From Leuctra nigra (taxonomy: Eukaryota; Arthropoda; Insecta; Plecoptera; Leuctridae), in NCBI GenBank assembly GCA_934045905.1, contig OW203761.1:31050964-31114963 (forward strand): a stretch of 64,000 bases of DNA, in the 5' to 3' direction. The notes beneath the pieces are model-generated. The model ran no database searches and was not told the origin of the DNA. It saw only the letters and a program-made list of their open reading frames with translations. Within the stretch, counting starts at the first letter, position 1. Every line of letters begins with the position of its first letter. This document shows, one piece after another, positions 36,897 to 50,725 of this stretch. A program made the position numbers and the translations under genes.

Positions 36897-39187
36897 TATA
36901 CATAATATCATTTCGAGAAATCTATTAGTATTATTATTTTATATAATTATGTAAATGACTATTATTCTTGTAGACTAATTTATATAAGTTAATATATTAA
37001 TATAAATACAAAACATGTTAATCATTTCATTATAAACTAGAAATATCTAATTCTTGTCATGTGATTGGTTGAATGAATTCGCAAAGTCATTGAAATGGAT
37101 TTACACTCAGAACTGACTTCATCTTTCTTCAATCCATAACATTAGCTTATGTTGAAAGGTGCATGCAAAGATGTTATGTCTTTGGTGCATGAATTGAATT
37201 GTTTGTGTTACGATTGTGATATTCATTCCGGCACGTGTCACTGGGCATGAATTCTGATCATTATTGATGAAAAAGGTAATAGAAAAAAATCTTAAGATTA
37301 GATAGTTGAGATAAGTTCATATAGATGAGACAAATGCCTGCCTTAGGACTTTGTCAATGTAAGTATAAAAAGTTAAAATCACATGGAAACAATACACTTC
37401 GATAAACAATTTTATTTTGGTAAACATGGTTTAAAAGTAAATAAACAGCAACAAATTGGAATACAGATCTAGCATGGTGAGTAAAATATAGGATCGTCAT
37501 AGAATCCGGAAGGGAAGCTTTGGATGTCTTAACGATTTCTTGCTCTTCTTATTACTCAGTCCTATACCCATGCACGGGTGATGCACGTCTCAGAAGTAAT
37601 TATTCTAACATTATTACTAATTCTTGACACTTCTCAAGAAATTTAGCAAATTGAAAATATGAGTCAAAGATATAATGTTGTTGAGTGCATATTAAAACCG
37701 CGTTATACCTACATGTTATAAAAATGTTTTATAAGAAGTATTTTGTTTTGATCGTGTTATCAGAAACACATGGAGTATTGAACACCGTGGCGCACGTGAA
37801 CTGTGCTGGATGCTTTAGAGCGTCTACTGTCTTCGTGCTGCGGGACGATTAGACGATATCGCATATTCCAATAGGTGTGATTTCTCGCTTTGCAGCAGGA
37901 ACTTTTAGCCAAGCGAATATGAGATGATCTAGTATATAAATATTTTTAATTCAAATTGAATCGATCTTTTTTATTCAATTGAAAAAGCGTTCGTTTTGGC
38001 GCTTTTTGCGGATTTTTTGGGGTCACTTTTTCTGGAAAAGAATAGAGAGAAAATAATGCAACGAAATTAATTGACATTTTCTTCATGATTAGATTAAATA
38101 CAAACTAAATGTACTTGTTTTTTCCCGTTTACAATAGTAAATTGCATGATTTCGGGTGAAAATTGTGTATTTTATTTTATTGCTAGGAACCTTATAACAC
38201 TATTTAAAAAGTTTGCCGAGTATCAACCATAGCACTTTCATGAAAAACACGCATGTGAAATTTGATATCAATTGTTCCGTGTGATTGCCTGGTCTCGAGT
38301 CGTTCTGATAGCACAGAGTTGTGAGCGGTTTTGTTGCACAAATAAAAAGTCTGCTAATAATTAGACTGATTGAGGCTCATTTTTTTAATGCTCTGCTAAA
38401 TCAGTAAGTTAAGTTTATAATAGTTACTTAGTGGTCATTCTAGAAATGTCATTGTTTATTGCCATGAAAATCCTAATCAACTATTTAAAATTTAAATTGA
38501 ACAGATCACTGAGAAACTGGGCCTAAGTAAACATCCTTTCAGAGCGAGACTAACATTTACTACGTTTTATCACTCTCAATGAACTACAATGACCACTTTA
38601 AAACGGTAGTAATAATTGGTGGCTTTACCTAGCAAAGAGGGAACCTAGTTTGGTTCATTAGTCAGTTTTGTCACTAATTAAATTATTATTTGCTATAATG
38701 TTTCTCCTGGAATGCTGAGAGATTATTTACAGTAATCTGTTTAATTTTCTGAAAATAGACGTAACAATTATAATTTTACTGAGGTCGTGAAGTGTGAAGG
38801 TTAAGAATGTGACTATTTTGTTTTGATATTTTATCTGACTCGTAATTTGTCAACATGATGGCTATATCAATACTCAATGACAGGTACTGACAGGTGACAG
38901 GTTACAATTGGGACTCATTCTTTAACAATTCTCACATAACAATATTTTTTTTAAATTTAAAGATAAAAACACACTTGAGATGTATCACGAAATTCAATAT
39001 AAATGATAAGTATAAATCCCTTATCCCCCTCTTTACTATTTAACATGCATGTCCTTCCAAATGTATTATCCATCATAACATGAAAGATGTTGAGAGTCAA
39101 GAAAGGAGAAGTCAGAGTCTTATCACATTGGTATAAAATGAAATAATTTGGCACTATCAGTGTTATTGCCTAAACATCGCATCAGCC
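36897..39187. other. Intergenic region, no gene seen
   Basis: AT-rich. A member of the AATGCTCTG MITE family occupies about 38374-38523. Nothing else could be identified. Confidence 0.45.
38374..38523. repeat. Copy of the AATGCTCTG MITE
   Basis: Shares TTTAATGCTCTGCTAAA, GTCATTG and TTGCCATG with the element at 352-482; the right end is more diverged. Confidence 0.6.
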
Positions 39188-42100
39188 ATGCGGTGGTCTT
39201 GCGTTCTTGTGGTAATATTAGGATTGTTTGCTGGCGGAGGGTGCTCAGATGGTTAGTAATATTGATACTGGCTAGTTTTCACGGTTCAATGTTTCACTCA
39301 ATTCATTGAATTCAGTAAATAATTCATTGAAGGAAAAATAGGACGTTCTAAATGAAACGCACTTTTGCTTCAATTTCGCGTGAATTTCGAGTGGATTGAT
39401 AAAACATTGAACCGTGCAAACTAGGCTTTAGTAATTGCATTTATTTCTGTTATAATAAAAAATGTAGTTTTTTAAATTTGAACAAAACTGTTTCAGATGA
39501 TGTGGTGGAACAATTTATATCGGAATTCACCATTTTCCACGAGACCGGTGTTCAGACTGAGCTATTTCAAGACATACTCGGCAAGTACGCACTAACGGAT
39601 GAGTTGAGGAATAGTAACTGGCAGTTTGGCGAGACACTGAAGCCTCGGATTGACAATTGCGTGCTGTGTAATCTAGCAGTAACAACTGTTCTCGAGGCAT
39701 ATGCAGCGGGTGTGCCGACCAATGAGATTGCTGCAATTTGCGTTGACTTGTGTGTTTCACTCAACATCCAACCACCTCGGGTTTGTGAGGGTGTGATCGA
39801 TATCAACGTTGTAAGTAGTTGATATGATATACTAAATAACCAAATAAGTTCAACTGCTTCTAAAAGACAATATGTTTCTAGAATGTGATGGAATACGTAC
39901 TGAACAACACGGCTCCAGAATATCTTACTACGAAGAGAATATGTAAGATAGTTTTTCAATCGGATGATTGTGGGGAGGATGATCCCAGTTTAGAATGGTC
40001 AGTGGACCTTGGTGACACAGAGAAGCCTCCAGTTATTGATATTCCTACAGAGGTAAGATTAGGTACTATGATGATATTGATACGTAATATTGTTCTGAAA
40101 ACTGTGGGTAAGGATTGGTAATATTTTCACCCCAAACAATATTGAGCATAAGAAATAGCAGTCTAAAAAAATATTCCCCAAACTGATTGTCTTTATTTTA
40201 AATTTCAAACCTTTCTGTATGCATGGTCGTGAAAAACAAAGATTATAAATGTATAAGAAGGTGTAGGTAATTTGGAAAAAATGTAAATTAACATTGTCTT
40301 TAGCCTCTGGACACGGTCAACATCATGCATGTGACAGACATACACTACGAGCCAGAATACTTGGTTGGTGGTAATGTGGATTGCGGAGAGCCCATGTGCT
40401 GCCGCTGGGACCAGGGTATTCCGGAGTTCCCTAACGTGACGGCTGGGAGATGGGGCGATTACAGAGATTGCGACATCCCATGGGAAGTTGTCACAGATGC
40501 CATGGATCATATAAGAGACGCTCATGAGGCAAGTAATAGCCAATAGAAGCTGGACTTCAAGATTGTGCATTGTTGTCGAGCATACATTGTTATCGGTACT
40601 GTCTTGGTAGAGCATTAACTGGAATAAATAGGGAGGTCAATCGTTTTATGGTACTATATCGTATATAAGATTAATGAATTAGGTATAGATAAAGTGAGTT
40701 GAAATTTGCTAATATAATGTTATCGTGCACACTGTCAAAGCGTCATAAAGAAATAAGCCAACTAGGGAGATTTACTTGTACCATTTATTGTTGTAGAACG
40801 CTATTAATTATGACAGACCAATCAAGTTATTCACGTCTCAACCGAAAAGTTATTGGAAATTGTTTAAAATAAATAATATAATTGATTTTATATTTTTGCT
40901 GCTTATTCTTGTTTCCGGTTTACCAATTATTTTATTTCACTGGTGAAATACATGGGCGTCCACAGGGGTGTCAAAATATCAAAAAGAAAAAAATGCTCTG
41001 CGGGGCACGGTGGGAGAATGCACTCCACCACCTTAAAGTGTCAAATTTTATAAAATATGGAAACATCAACAAAATATCCCTCGTAACGTCTCAAAATTGA
41101 TTTCAAAGTGTCCAAAACCAAAAAGGGGGTGTTGGGGGTGCCTCTTATAGCCCGTGGATTTTTTTTCTTTGCCCTGGCAGAGATCCTGCGGATGCCCATG
41201 TTGAAAGAAGATAGTGAAATAATCAGTTGTGTACTGAATTTCTGTTAAACACTATACCTTATACCTCCTTTATAATATAGGTACCATAGAACAATTCATT
41301 GTGCATCCAGCTTTGGTGGTACTTACTTTCCCTGTCCGGAGCACTATATTCTATTAAATTAATAGAAGTGGTAGAAGCCACTTCTACCTTTGGTGGTAGA
41401 AGGCCGGGAGTCCATTTTGATGATTTTTTTCTCTCTCTTAATCAATACTTACCCTTAACTGTTTGATTGATTGATTATTAGAGTTTAACGGCGCGTCAAC
41501 GACGAGGTTATATTGCGCACATTAATTTTAACTTTTAACTTTGTTGAACTAAGTGGGGGACATCGGGAGGGGTCGACCTAACGGGCCCGATCTGGGGGAG
41601 TCTGAAACTGGTGGGAAAGCCAGGTCAGAATGGGGACAGACCGGGGGGTGGAGAGCTTCGGGCCGGTGGGACTCGATTTCAGGGGGATCACCATCTCGAG
41701 GGGGGAGGCCGGCCCGAGGGGCCCCCGCGATTTGGGAAGGGCATGGGACTAGGTCGACCCTGGACTGCACTTGGTTGGGGCCAACTCGTATGTGAGCCGG
41801 CCCCTTAAGCCCCACCACCACGTCAAGGTGGCAGTCCATTGGTGGGGACCCTTAACTGTATTTGTCGACTTATGACAATATGCCGTTCTACAGGTTGACT
41901 TCATTTACATGACTGGAGACTTTGTAGACCATGGCGTTTGGGATACAAGTATTCCAAATAACAATGCCACGCTGGTGAAAATCCACAACTTGATGAGGGA
42001 TACGTTTCCCGGGATTCCGGTTTATCCTTGCATTGGCAACCACGAGCCACATCCTTTGAATGTGTGAGTAGACCAGAAGCAGAATCATATCCTTTCAATA

Positions 42101-44998
42101 ATGCAATTACATTTGCTTTACATACATTTGAAATAAATAGCAAAAAGTTAATAATTCGGGAAATGAAATTAAGATAAATCACATTTTTTTAAAGTTTGTA
42201 AAGATAAATAATAAGAACATAATTATAAATACCACTGGGCCCAGAAAAAGCATTTTCCCCTAGAGAAATTGATAATTTACCCCACTTTGTTGTTTCTAAT
42301 AAAATGTTCCCTTTTCAAAAATTCCATTGTTTGCATTTCGTTAAATATTTGCTCCAAATTTGTATTAATATTTGTTTCAGTTTTGCTCCATCTGAAGTGA
42401 CCCAAGAGAATGTATCAACACGCTGGCTCTACGAGACTCTAGCAGATCTGTGGTCTGCTTGGCTTCCTGCCGATACGCGAGAAACTATCCTCCGAGGCGG
42501 ATTCTACACAGCTCTCGTTCGACCTGGATTTAGAGTTGTTGCTCTCAACAATCAGCAATGCTACTCTAACAACTGGTTCCTGTGGTACAACCAGCAGGAT
42601 CCAGATGGCCAACTACAGTGGCTGATTGAAGTTCTGTTGGCTGCAGAGGCCAATGATGAGAAAGTGCATCTGCTGTATCACATCCCGCCTGGGAGAATTG
42701 ACTGCTACTATCGATGGAGCAGAGAGTTTAACAGGATTGTTGACAGGTCAGTGTATTTACCAGGATTTCAAGTAGCCATTGTTTTTACAAATTATCTTGT
42801 CACAATGCTCTTGAGTATTGAAGTTTTGACATTTGAGTAATAGCTTCATTACTGATTGGATATGAAATGATAAAGCGAAGGCAACAAACAAGATAAGTAT
42901 TGTGTTGACAAATAAAATAAAATCTTAACCGAAGTAGTAACAAACAAAATATTTGAAATGTTAATGTTCCAAACTGCGAACAACATTGGAATAGAATCGC
43001 CTAAGGCATGAGTAGGAACTATTCAAAATGCATATTAATGTTGGTGTTGGATTTTTTTTTTTTAAATTTGCATTGAGTTTTGTATGGTGACGTCACTTCA
43101 GTGAAAACCTTGTGCAGCCCCAGTGCGGCCAGTGGAAAACGCCTTTAATAACGTAGTAACTTGTAAAAATTGAATTCCAGAGAAGTCATCGGTTGTTGCC
43201 ATGGAAACGTACTCAACTATAAAAATTAATCTATAAAATATTTAAACAACATTAAGGTGGCTCATCCAATCGGGCATGGTCTCAGATTTTCATAATTTTT
43301 TGTCTACTTATTGATAATCATGCCATACACAATCCCTGAAAAAATTAAACACTTCTCGTGTCTAGTTTTTGAGATAAATTGAGTTTTCTTCCCCATGTTA
43401 TCTCATGGCAGACAAGTAAAATCGTGTCACATTTAGGCTAATAATGAAGATCTAATTTTTATGTAGTCCCAACTTTGATCTAAAAACTTTTTTTCTGGTA
43501 GATATATGGATATCCTATTAGGGAAAAAATTGAAAACAATACCAACGTGTGCTATTTTAGAAGTTATAAGTCAAAAACGCAATGATTTTCCTATACCTCC
43601 TGTGTTAAAGTTTTCTTCATTCTCGGAAGGCAATAATTTTAAACCTCGCTGTAAGACAGGAATTGCAAGTTAAATGACATTTTATTATTTGTTTATACTT
43701 AAATAGAGTTCAAATGTTGGAAAAAGTAATTCATGATGGTAATTTCAAAAAATAATTATTTTGGAATGTTCGATCGGTTGAGCCACGTTAAATAAAGTCG
43801 AATTGTATTAACCATTCAGCAGAATTTAATGAAAAAAGAACTGCATTTCCCCATTCTTCGCCATGTCCAGACGAATATCAGTAGGTTTCCTAATTGATTC
43901 ACCTATATATTTCAGGTTTGAGAGCACAATAACAGGTCAGTTCTCTGGTCACACGCACCACGACGAGCACCTGGTGTTCTACGCGCATGACGAGCCAGAC
44001 AGAGCAAACAACGTCATGTTCTGTGCTGGAAGCCTCACGTCAGGCAGCCATGTCAATCCCAATTACAGGCTCTACAGCGTCGACGCAGATAACTGGGTAA
44101 ACACTTTACTGATATCTAAAGAGACTAGACCTACACTTCCCCACTGGCAAGAGCGTCATCTTACAATGCTGCCAATGCTAATCCTTGAAGCACAAAAAAG
44201 TCCAGGGAGGATAAATTCCCAGCGCCATTTTCCACGTGACAATGGAAGTAAATAAACAGTCGATGGTTCAGTCGATACATTATAGTCATTATTTGTATAG
44301 TAAACGCATTAAATATGTAACAAGTAATTAAAATACATTTATTTATTCAAATATATATTTTTTTATAAATATATACTTATACATTTATATAAATATTTAC
44401 ATATATAGATAACATACGTATATCGAATAGTTCTATCAGTTCCCACCACCACAGCGTTTCAGGAGAGCTGCGGTTTTCATCCTCCCGATTTCCGACTTTT
44501 GTTATTGGCCATTTTCAGACCGCGAAAATTTGAAAGATGACGCTCTTCCCTGTGGTGGGGCGGGGGAAGTGTAGGTCTAGTCTCTTTACTGAGATCAGAA
44601 ACTACATTCAAAACAAACGAATGTGAAATAACGGAATTTATGTTTTTCAGAACGTTGTCGATCATGAGACTTGGATTTACAATCTGACTGAAGCAAATCT
44701 GGGTCCTGTTGACAAGCTACGCTGGTTTAAGATGTACTCTTTCAAGGAGGCCTACGGAGTCCAGTCTCTCTCGCCAGCTGACCTTGATGCTCTGGCGCAT
44801 GAAATGGCGGCTGACAATAGTATTTTGCAACAATATTACCGATTTTATAATCTGCACAGCGATACAAGAATAGATCGATTCTGCGATCTGGATTGTCAAA
44901 ACTATCTTCTGTGTTCGATGGTAACATCTGACAGCAGCAATTCTACGCACTGTGATCAAATTATAACAGAGAATGAAACTCGCATGCAACTGAACTGA
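39188..44998 (+). CDS. Smpd1: Acid sphingomyelinase (sphingomyelin phosphodiesterase), secreted/lysosomal
   Basis: Eight exons: 39188-39251, 39497-39810, 39882-40052, 40304-40528, 41894-42063, 42381-42746, 43916-44096, 44651-44998; 1839 nt, 612 aa, in frame throughout. The start encodes a signal peptide (RWSCVLVVILGLFAGGG). Residues about 70-160 form a saposin-B domain with the paired cysteines (CVLCNLAV...CVDLC...CEGV...CKIVF). The calcineurin-like phosphoesterase domain shows its metal ligands: DIHYEPEY, TGDFVDH, IGNHEPH, HIPPG and GHTHHDE. The C-terminal region has the family cysteines. The enzyme cleaves sphingomyelin to ceramide and phosphocholine using zinc. Intron 4 (40529-41893) needs a GC-AG splice (donor GAG/GCAAGT) to keep the frame. 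Introns carry at least five mobile elements. A poly(A) signal is at 45091-45096. Confidence 0.94.
39271..39426. repeat. MITE in sphingomyelinase intron 1
   Basis: Terminal inverted repeats of about 24 bp: GCTAGTTTTCACGGTTCAAT at the left, ATTGAACCGTGCAAACTAGGC at the right. No coding. Confidence 0.75.
40951..41200. repeat. Second GGCGTCC...CAGG TIR element
   Basis: Relative of 32132-32371, inserted in intron 4 of the sphingomyelinase gene; ends CATGGGCGTCC and GGATGCCCATG. Confidence 0.75.
41463..41847 (-). mobile_element. GC-rich retroposon with 12-bp target-site duplication
   Basis: Flanked by exact direct repeats ACCCTTAACTGT at 41451-41462 and 41848-41859. On the minus strand it begins CCCCACCAATGGACTGCC with a strong hairpin (GCCACC...GGTGG type), runs through a very GC-rich body, and ends CGCCGTTAAACTCTAATA followed by AATC repeats. 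The GACG...CGTTAA tail resembles that of the SINE at 11865. It is either a SINE or a LINE copy with an internal deletion. The long ORFs across it on both strands reflect its low AT content. Confidence 0.8.
43252..43791. mobile_element. TIR element with TTAA flanks in sphingomyelinase intron 6
   Basis: TTAA at 43252-43255 is followed by GGTGGCTCATCCAATCGG. The right side ends CCGATCGAACA-type complement (CGATCGGTTGAGCCACG) followed by TTAA at 43788-43791. TTAA flanks are the hallmark of piggyBac-type insertion. It is about 540 bp, with no ORF. Confidence 0.7.
44118..44587. mobile_element. TIR element in sphingomyelinase intron 7
   Basis: Perfect inverted ends of 25 bp: AAAGAGACTAGACCTACACT at 44118 and AGTGTAGGTCTAGTCTCTTT ending 44587, followed inward by further complementarity (GAGCGTCATCTT/AAGATGACGCTC). 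Confidence 0.8.
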
Positions 44999-45903
44999 GA
45001 TTCTATAACACATTTGTCAATTTAATATGTAATTAAAACTAAATTAACCTCTTTGGATCACTGTGATGTTACCTTATGATATAATGCTTGAATAAAAATG
45101 TAGCATCCGGAACCGAACCGATACATTCCTGGCAAAATTGTAAATTTTAAGTATCTAATATTGTAAAAACCGTAACATAATATCACAATATCATATCACA
45201 AGTTTAATTTCGAAATCTTTTAGTCTCCAAGGTTGAAATAAACTTTCAATATTTATAATTGTTTACTGATTTTCAATTTTTTGCCTCTTGAACACACAAT
45301 TCTAACCTTCTATAGCATTACTATAGAATTATGAAATATCCTAGTCAACTACGATTAGTGGCGTAGATGCCACATAGGGAGTATGGAACACCGTGGCTCT
45401 CCACTTTGCCTCCAGTGATTGGTGACTGAGAACACGACGAGACGCCTGTGTTCTGAGGAGAGGGGGGTGTCACTTTTGTTGTAAAAATATGATTCCTCGT
45501 ATTAAAAGAAAAACTAGTTAAACTAATAGAAAATCTGTTAATGAAATGAAATGAATAAAATAATTATAGGATACTTACTAACAACATGCATGCATGATAT
45601 GCTTTCTTCGATAAAGTCGCTATGGTGTTAGTTGCAATCTGTTCTAAGTACAGAATTGACTTTTCATTTACAAGAAAAAAAGTTAAATCTTTGTGTAAGG
45701 ATTGTAAGGTATATTAACGAGTGAGTATTTTTAGCCTGTCGATAAGTAGCAACCAATAGGTTATTCCTTATAAACGTAAGAAAACGTCACCATTTCCTTA
45801 CAAATTTAAAACATCGTATGTAAGGCTGGTAATAGTTAGCTCTAGCAATATACAGTAACTTCTCCCTCTACAGTCAAAGAATATGGTTAATAACAATACA
45901 ATA

Positions 45904-46722
45904 CCGGGTGGCGCAAAATACAAACTTGAGAGGTCTTTATATCGAAAATACTATTATAGATAGGATTCTGAAATTTGTACACATATTAGAAAACATACCA
46001 AAATTTAATATGTGCAAGTTTCAAAAACATTACTATTGTAGGAAAAAATTAACAGCTGTTCAAATTTGGTTGTCAAAAAATTGATTATACGGAGCTCAAA
46101 TAACGCGCGTCCAGAAAACTTCCAATGGCCGGGACGCTGTTTCTTCAAAACTACGTACGATATCAGGCTGAAAATTTCAAATTATATTCAAAATAGATTA
46201 TGATCGATTGTGTAAATGTTTCAAACAATATCAATATATGTAACGAAAGTAATTGAATCTTGAAGTTGAGCTTGAAAACAGAATAGTGGGGGAAAAATTA
46301 CTTTTATAACGTGTGTAATAAAAGTTTAGAAATAATCTACATATTCAGAGTTTACGCTCAACTTCAAGATTCCATAATTTTCGTTCTATTCATTCAAATT
46401 GATTGATATTTTTACACAATCGACCTTAATATATTTTCAATATAATTTGAAATTTTCAGCTTGAAATCGTACGTAGTTTTGAAGAAACAGCGTCCCGGGC
46501 ATTGGAAGTTTTCTGGACGCGCGCTATTTGAGCTCCGTATAATCAATTTTTTGACAACCAAATTTGAACAGGTTACTTTTTTCCTACAATAGTAGTGTTT
46601 TTGAAACTTGCACATATTAAATTTTGGTATGTTTTCCAATATGTGTACAAATTTCAGAACCCTATCTATAATAGTTTCGATAAAGTGACCTCTCAATCAG
46701 GGGGATTATTTTGCGCACCCGG
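45904..46722. mobile_element. Second full-length palindromic CCGGGTGGCGC element
   Basis: Flanked by TA on both sides (45902-45903, 46723-46724). It has the same arms as 14961-15782, slightly degraded (right end GCGCACCCGG lost one CC step). 819 bp, no ORF. Confidence 0.85.
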
Positions 46723-46724
46723 TA

Positions 46725-49700
46725 TGCTGTTATGATTATATTATTTACAAGCGCATTTTTTTTTATAAACCAATACATTACGATAATATCTAATTTACAA
46801 AAATGAACAAATAAAAAGCGTCGTCAATTAAATTCAATTATTATTGACAGGAAGAAATTAAGTCGGTATAATTATATTCCAATAGATTAGTGAAAAATAG
46901 GATTACAAACACTTTCTGCTAGTTTATCGACGCAATAGAAGTCACAATTCTTAGAATACTGACGTATTCTTTATGTGTGCATGTGTGTTCTGTACCATCA
47001 TTAAAAAGTAATTATCTTAATAATAACAAGTTGCTGCTTTGCAAGGAAATCTCTTTGTGTAATTTTGGCATAATGATGTTACAAATGGCGCTGAAATAAG
47101 TCTCGTTTGCATGTGTAGCTGCGAGCATGCCTTGATCGAAGTTCATGTACCAGACGTCTTTGAGTCGTGTTAATTATAGTTATCAACAGAATGTGATTAC
47201 TTATTATGATTGACCGTTGTGAAGATCAAGGTTATGACTTGTTCCAACAGAGAAGGAATGACACTTGCTTTTCACTCATTCAGATTCATTTTTCAAAGCG
47301 GTTAATTTAACAAAATTGAGAGAGAACATTTTTTACATAAGTGGGTGAAACTTTGATAGGATGTTCACATGATCAGTCTGATTGTATATTAGTAGCACTT
47401 TATCATATTTGCTCTGGGCTTTGTTAATTAGGCGCCGGTTATTCAACAAAACCGCTCAAAACTATGAAATTTTGGATACGATTGGAGACCAAACCCGTGC
47501 ACCAATTGATATAAAATTTTAATCATGATTAGATAAAAATACAAGCTTAGGGTTATCATTTGGCACATTTTTAAATTTAAATTTCATACGGCACCCAGCG
47601 GCACGGAACTATTTTTTTCTGTTACTGCGGCTATACATCTTGTCACAGTTTTTCTTCGATCGAGCTGAAATTTTGCACACATGTACGGACTATTTCTGGG
47701 CGTTACAGACCCCAATTTTTTTGAAATCCGCTGAATTGGTTCAAATTAAAAAAAAAATCGATTGGTTGGTCCGATCAATTTGAAATTTTGATAAGTCATT
47801 ACGACCAACATTGTCCCCAATCTTACAAAGTTTCAGCCAAATCCTCCCATTGGTTAAATTTAAAACCATATTTCCTGTGATTTTTCAAATTTAACCTAGA
47901 ACTTTGCATGGTCATTGGGACCAACATTTTAGGTATTTTTTTTCATTTTGAAGACTAATCTGTCGTTATTTTCTAAAGTTATTGTCATTTTAAGGACATT
48001 TTATTCTATAATCTTGAAATAATTGAAAATTGTATTCGAACAAATAAGCGAAACGTGATGGAGCCACTTCTGGCAGAAAACTTTTTAGATACACTATTTT
48101 ATTTTGAAGTTCGTGTTTCCATAGGGCAGTGAAAAAGGAGAAACAATTGAAATTGAAATTTAGTTACAAGTTTACTTTTTCAGCCATAACAAACAACTAA
48201 AGCGAATTTAATATAATTTATTTATATAAATATCCCCGTGATTTCCTCCATTATCCCCCTTATGGCTATTACCAAAGAATCCCCAAGAGGTCAGTCGTGT
48301 TCCATATTTTCTCGAATACTACATTTTCATCATTGCCTTCTTGATGCTTTAGTTCCACGGCCTGTAGAGAGCAGAGACTTACAAACACATACTTACCAAA
48401 TCGCATGCAGGATACGAAGGCTAGCTACTCAACGCGATACACAGAGCGTATTCCTAGCGAGCGTCTCCTTATGGCACTTTTGGCACGGACCTCTGTTTTT
48501 GGGTGTTTTTTCTGTTACTGCCGGTATGCAGCTATTCTTCGATCGAGCTGAGATTTTGCACACTTGTACGGACTATCTCTGGCGTTGCAGAGCATTTTTT
48601 TTTTTTAAATCCGCTGATTGGTTCAAATTTTAAAAACATTATTTTCCGATTGGTTGGTTAATTAAGTAAGGGTTGTCAAGAGAGTTTTCTGGAAAAGTAG
48701 GTACACTCGGCAAAACAAAAATTGATCGTTGACCAAATTTGAATGACTTCTGGCACAGTTATTTAGTCTAAGCTTCTGGTCATGTCCCATGACCGATCAA
48801 AGCTTGTTATTATCATTGAAATGTGAGGTCACCTTCTAGAGTGAGACAATGAGTTTGCCTCACTGACTTATTGACTTATTGTGCGATCTTACATTTATCA
48901 GCCTATCAGATGTATTGAACGTTCAATTTTTGTTTGGCCAAGTGTACGTATAGGTAAGGTAAGTCCATGACACAATGGATCTGTTATTCATCCAGAGTGT
49001 TTAAATTGAGATTGGAAAGTTACAAAGAAAATCGTATTGTGTCGTATCTTGTATCCTGTTTGGCTGGGGATGTTGCACGTTTCTGTGCTCGCTCATCAAC
49101 GCTTAACACTGAGCGTTGTCCTAGTTTAAAAATATATTTACAAGAATCTCCAACCGCATAAAGGCAACTAGCAGATTCTATAACTTTACTGATTCTACAA
49201 TTCTTACGATTTTTACTGGTGCATTCACAATGTGTGCGAAATTTCAGATCGATTGGCTTGCAGGCAAAATCACAAACAAAAGAATAAATATAATGGATTA
49301 TGTTTTTATTGCTCTCAGTCTCTTATCAAGCGAGCGTAGCGAGCGTCTCCACTTGAAACTTATGGCTCGAATCTCTGTTTTTGTGTGTATTTGTGCATTT
49401 GGCGTCTCCTGCCAAACGAAGTAATGGATCAGGCCAATTTTTTCACACAACTTAAATTACTATTCTCGTTATGGTCAAAATGATTTTCAGCAAGTTCGCT
49501 CTATTGGTTGCATCGGAAACTTGATGTGTAGTTAAAGTTAGCTTGGCAATGGGGATGAAGGAAACTCTGTGTATATAACTGCAATAGTTTGACCGATCAT
49601 CACCAAATTTTGCAAGGTCATGTCTACCAGCATTATAAGTGATTTTTTACAAATCTGATATGAGCTTCAAGAGTAATAGACATTTTACTGACATTTGTAT

Positions 49701-50690
49701 ACTTAATTTAAAACGGCCTATAGCCACACCACCATTTGACCTATCAAATGGTCTTCGATTAATCTGATCAATCAAACTCATATTTTGCATGGTCGTTCAG
49801 ACCAACATTGTCTCTTATTTTACGAATTTTCAGCCCTACCAGTCAAGAACATAGATGCACTTATTGACAGTTTCAATAACTGTCAGAAATGACATTTCAA
49901 AACAGAAATTCCACTGCATTCTGGGTTGCTCTATGTAGCAAAGCAAAGTTTATAGATGGCTTTTCTCAATATCAATGTAAGACAGATTCTTTTCTTAGTG
50001 AATCAACTTGCAATACATAATGTAGTCAAAATGTAATGTAGGTATTTCATATACATAGGTATAGGTAAACCTTATCTAAAATAATTTATTTTACGATATG
50101 GATTGTGTTTCACAGTTATGAAAACAACGTTTTGACTAGATAGCATAATATTTTACACATTTCCAGCCCAATCGGTCAAGAATTTACAGACTTATTTCTG
50201 TTTTAAGTGTTTGAATATCTGTCCAAAGAGATTGATGGAAAAATATCAGTACAATAATATGTTATTTAATTGATCCAGAGTGTTTATGAAAAGTTGCAAG
50301 GAAAATTGGTAATAAATAATGTATAGTTAGTTATCTTTGATTGAATGGATCGTGCTTGATTGACGATGTCGTGCGTGTCGGTGCTCGCTCATCAACGCGT
50401 TACACCGAGCGTTTTCCTAGTATAATTATTGAGACTTTATATGGGTGTAGCTGTTTGTGGTTTGGCTTAAATCCCCCAAGGTACAGATGCAATTTGACCG
50501 AAATTACATACTTCGGCACGCCTCTATACCTAATAATATATTGGAAGTTTTGAATAAAGTCGTTGAAGAGGCGAGTTTTGAGAGAGCAGATAAAGGTCAT
50601 TCAATTTTTTACACATACATTCTCAACCAAGGCTACGCAGTGAATATCAGTAATAAAAATTAGTGCGCAGCGATCAGTGGTCAAAGCAAC
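46725..50690. other. Intergenic repeat field
   Basis: No gene recognised. Old repeat fragments fill 47640-47960 and 48640-50430 (families with ACCAACATT, CACAATGGATCTG and CTCATCAACGCGTTAC), matching the region 8.1-11.3 kb. Short ORFs here are not conserved among copies. Confidence 0.55.
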
Positions 50691-50725
50691 AGTATATAAA
50701 ATCGAATCCTTCTCAAGCAAATACA

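Noticed and set aside
41549..41839. Frames of 65-96 codons on both strands in sphingomyelinase intron 4
   Set aside because: They fall inside a GC-rich retroposon where stop codons are rare; there is no recognisable protein.
41790..41847. HDV-like self-cleaving ribozyme at the retroposon 5' end
   Set aside because: A strong hairpin is present, but the nested double pseudoknot could not be established by eye.
50691..50700. TATA-like AGTATATAAA before the P450 at 50726
   Set aside because: It would leave almost no 5' UTR before the ATG; kept only as a remark.
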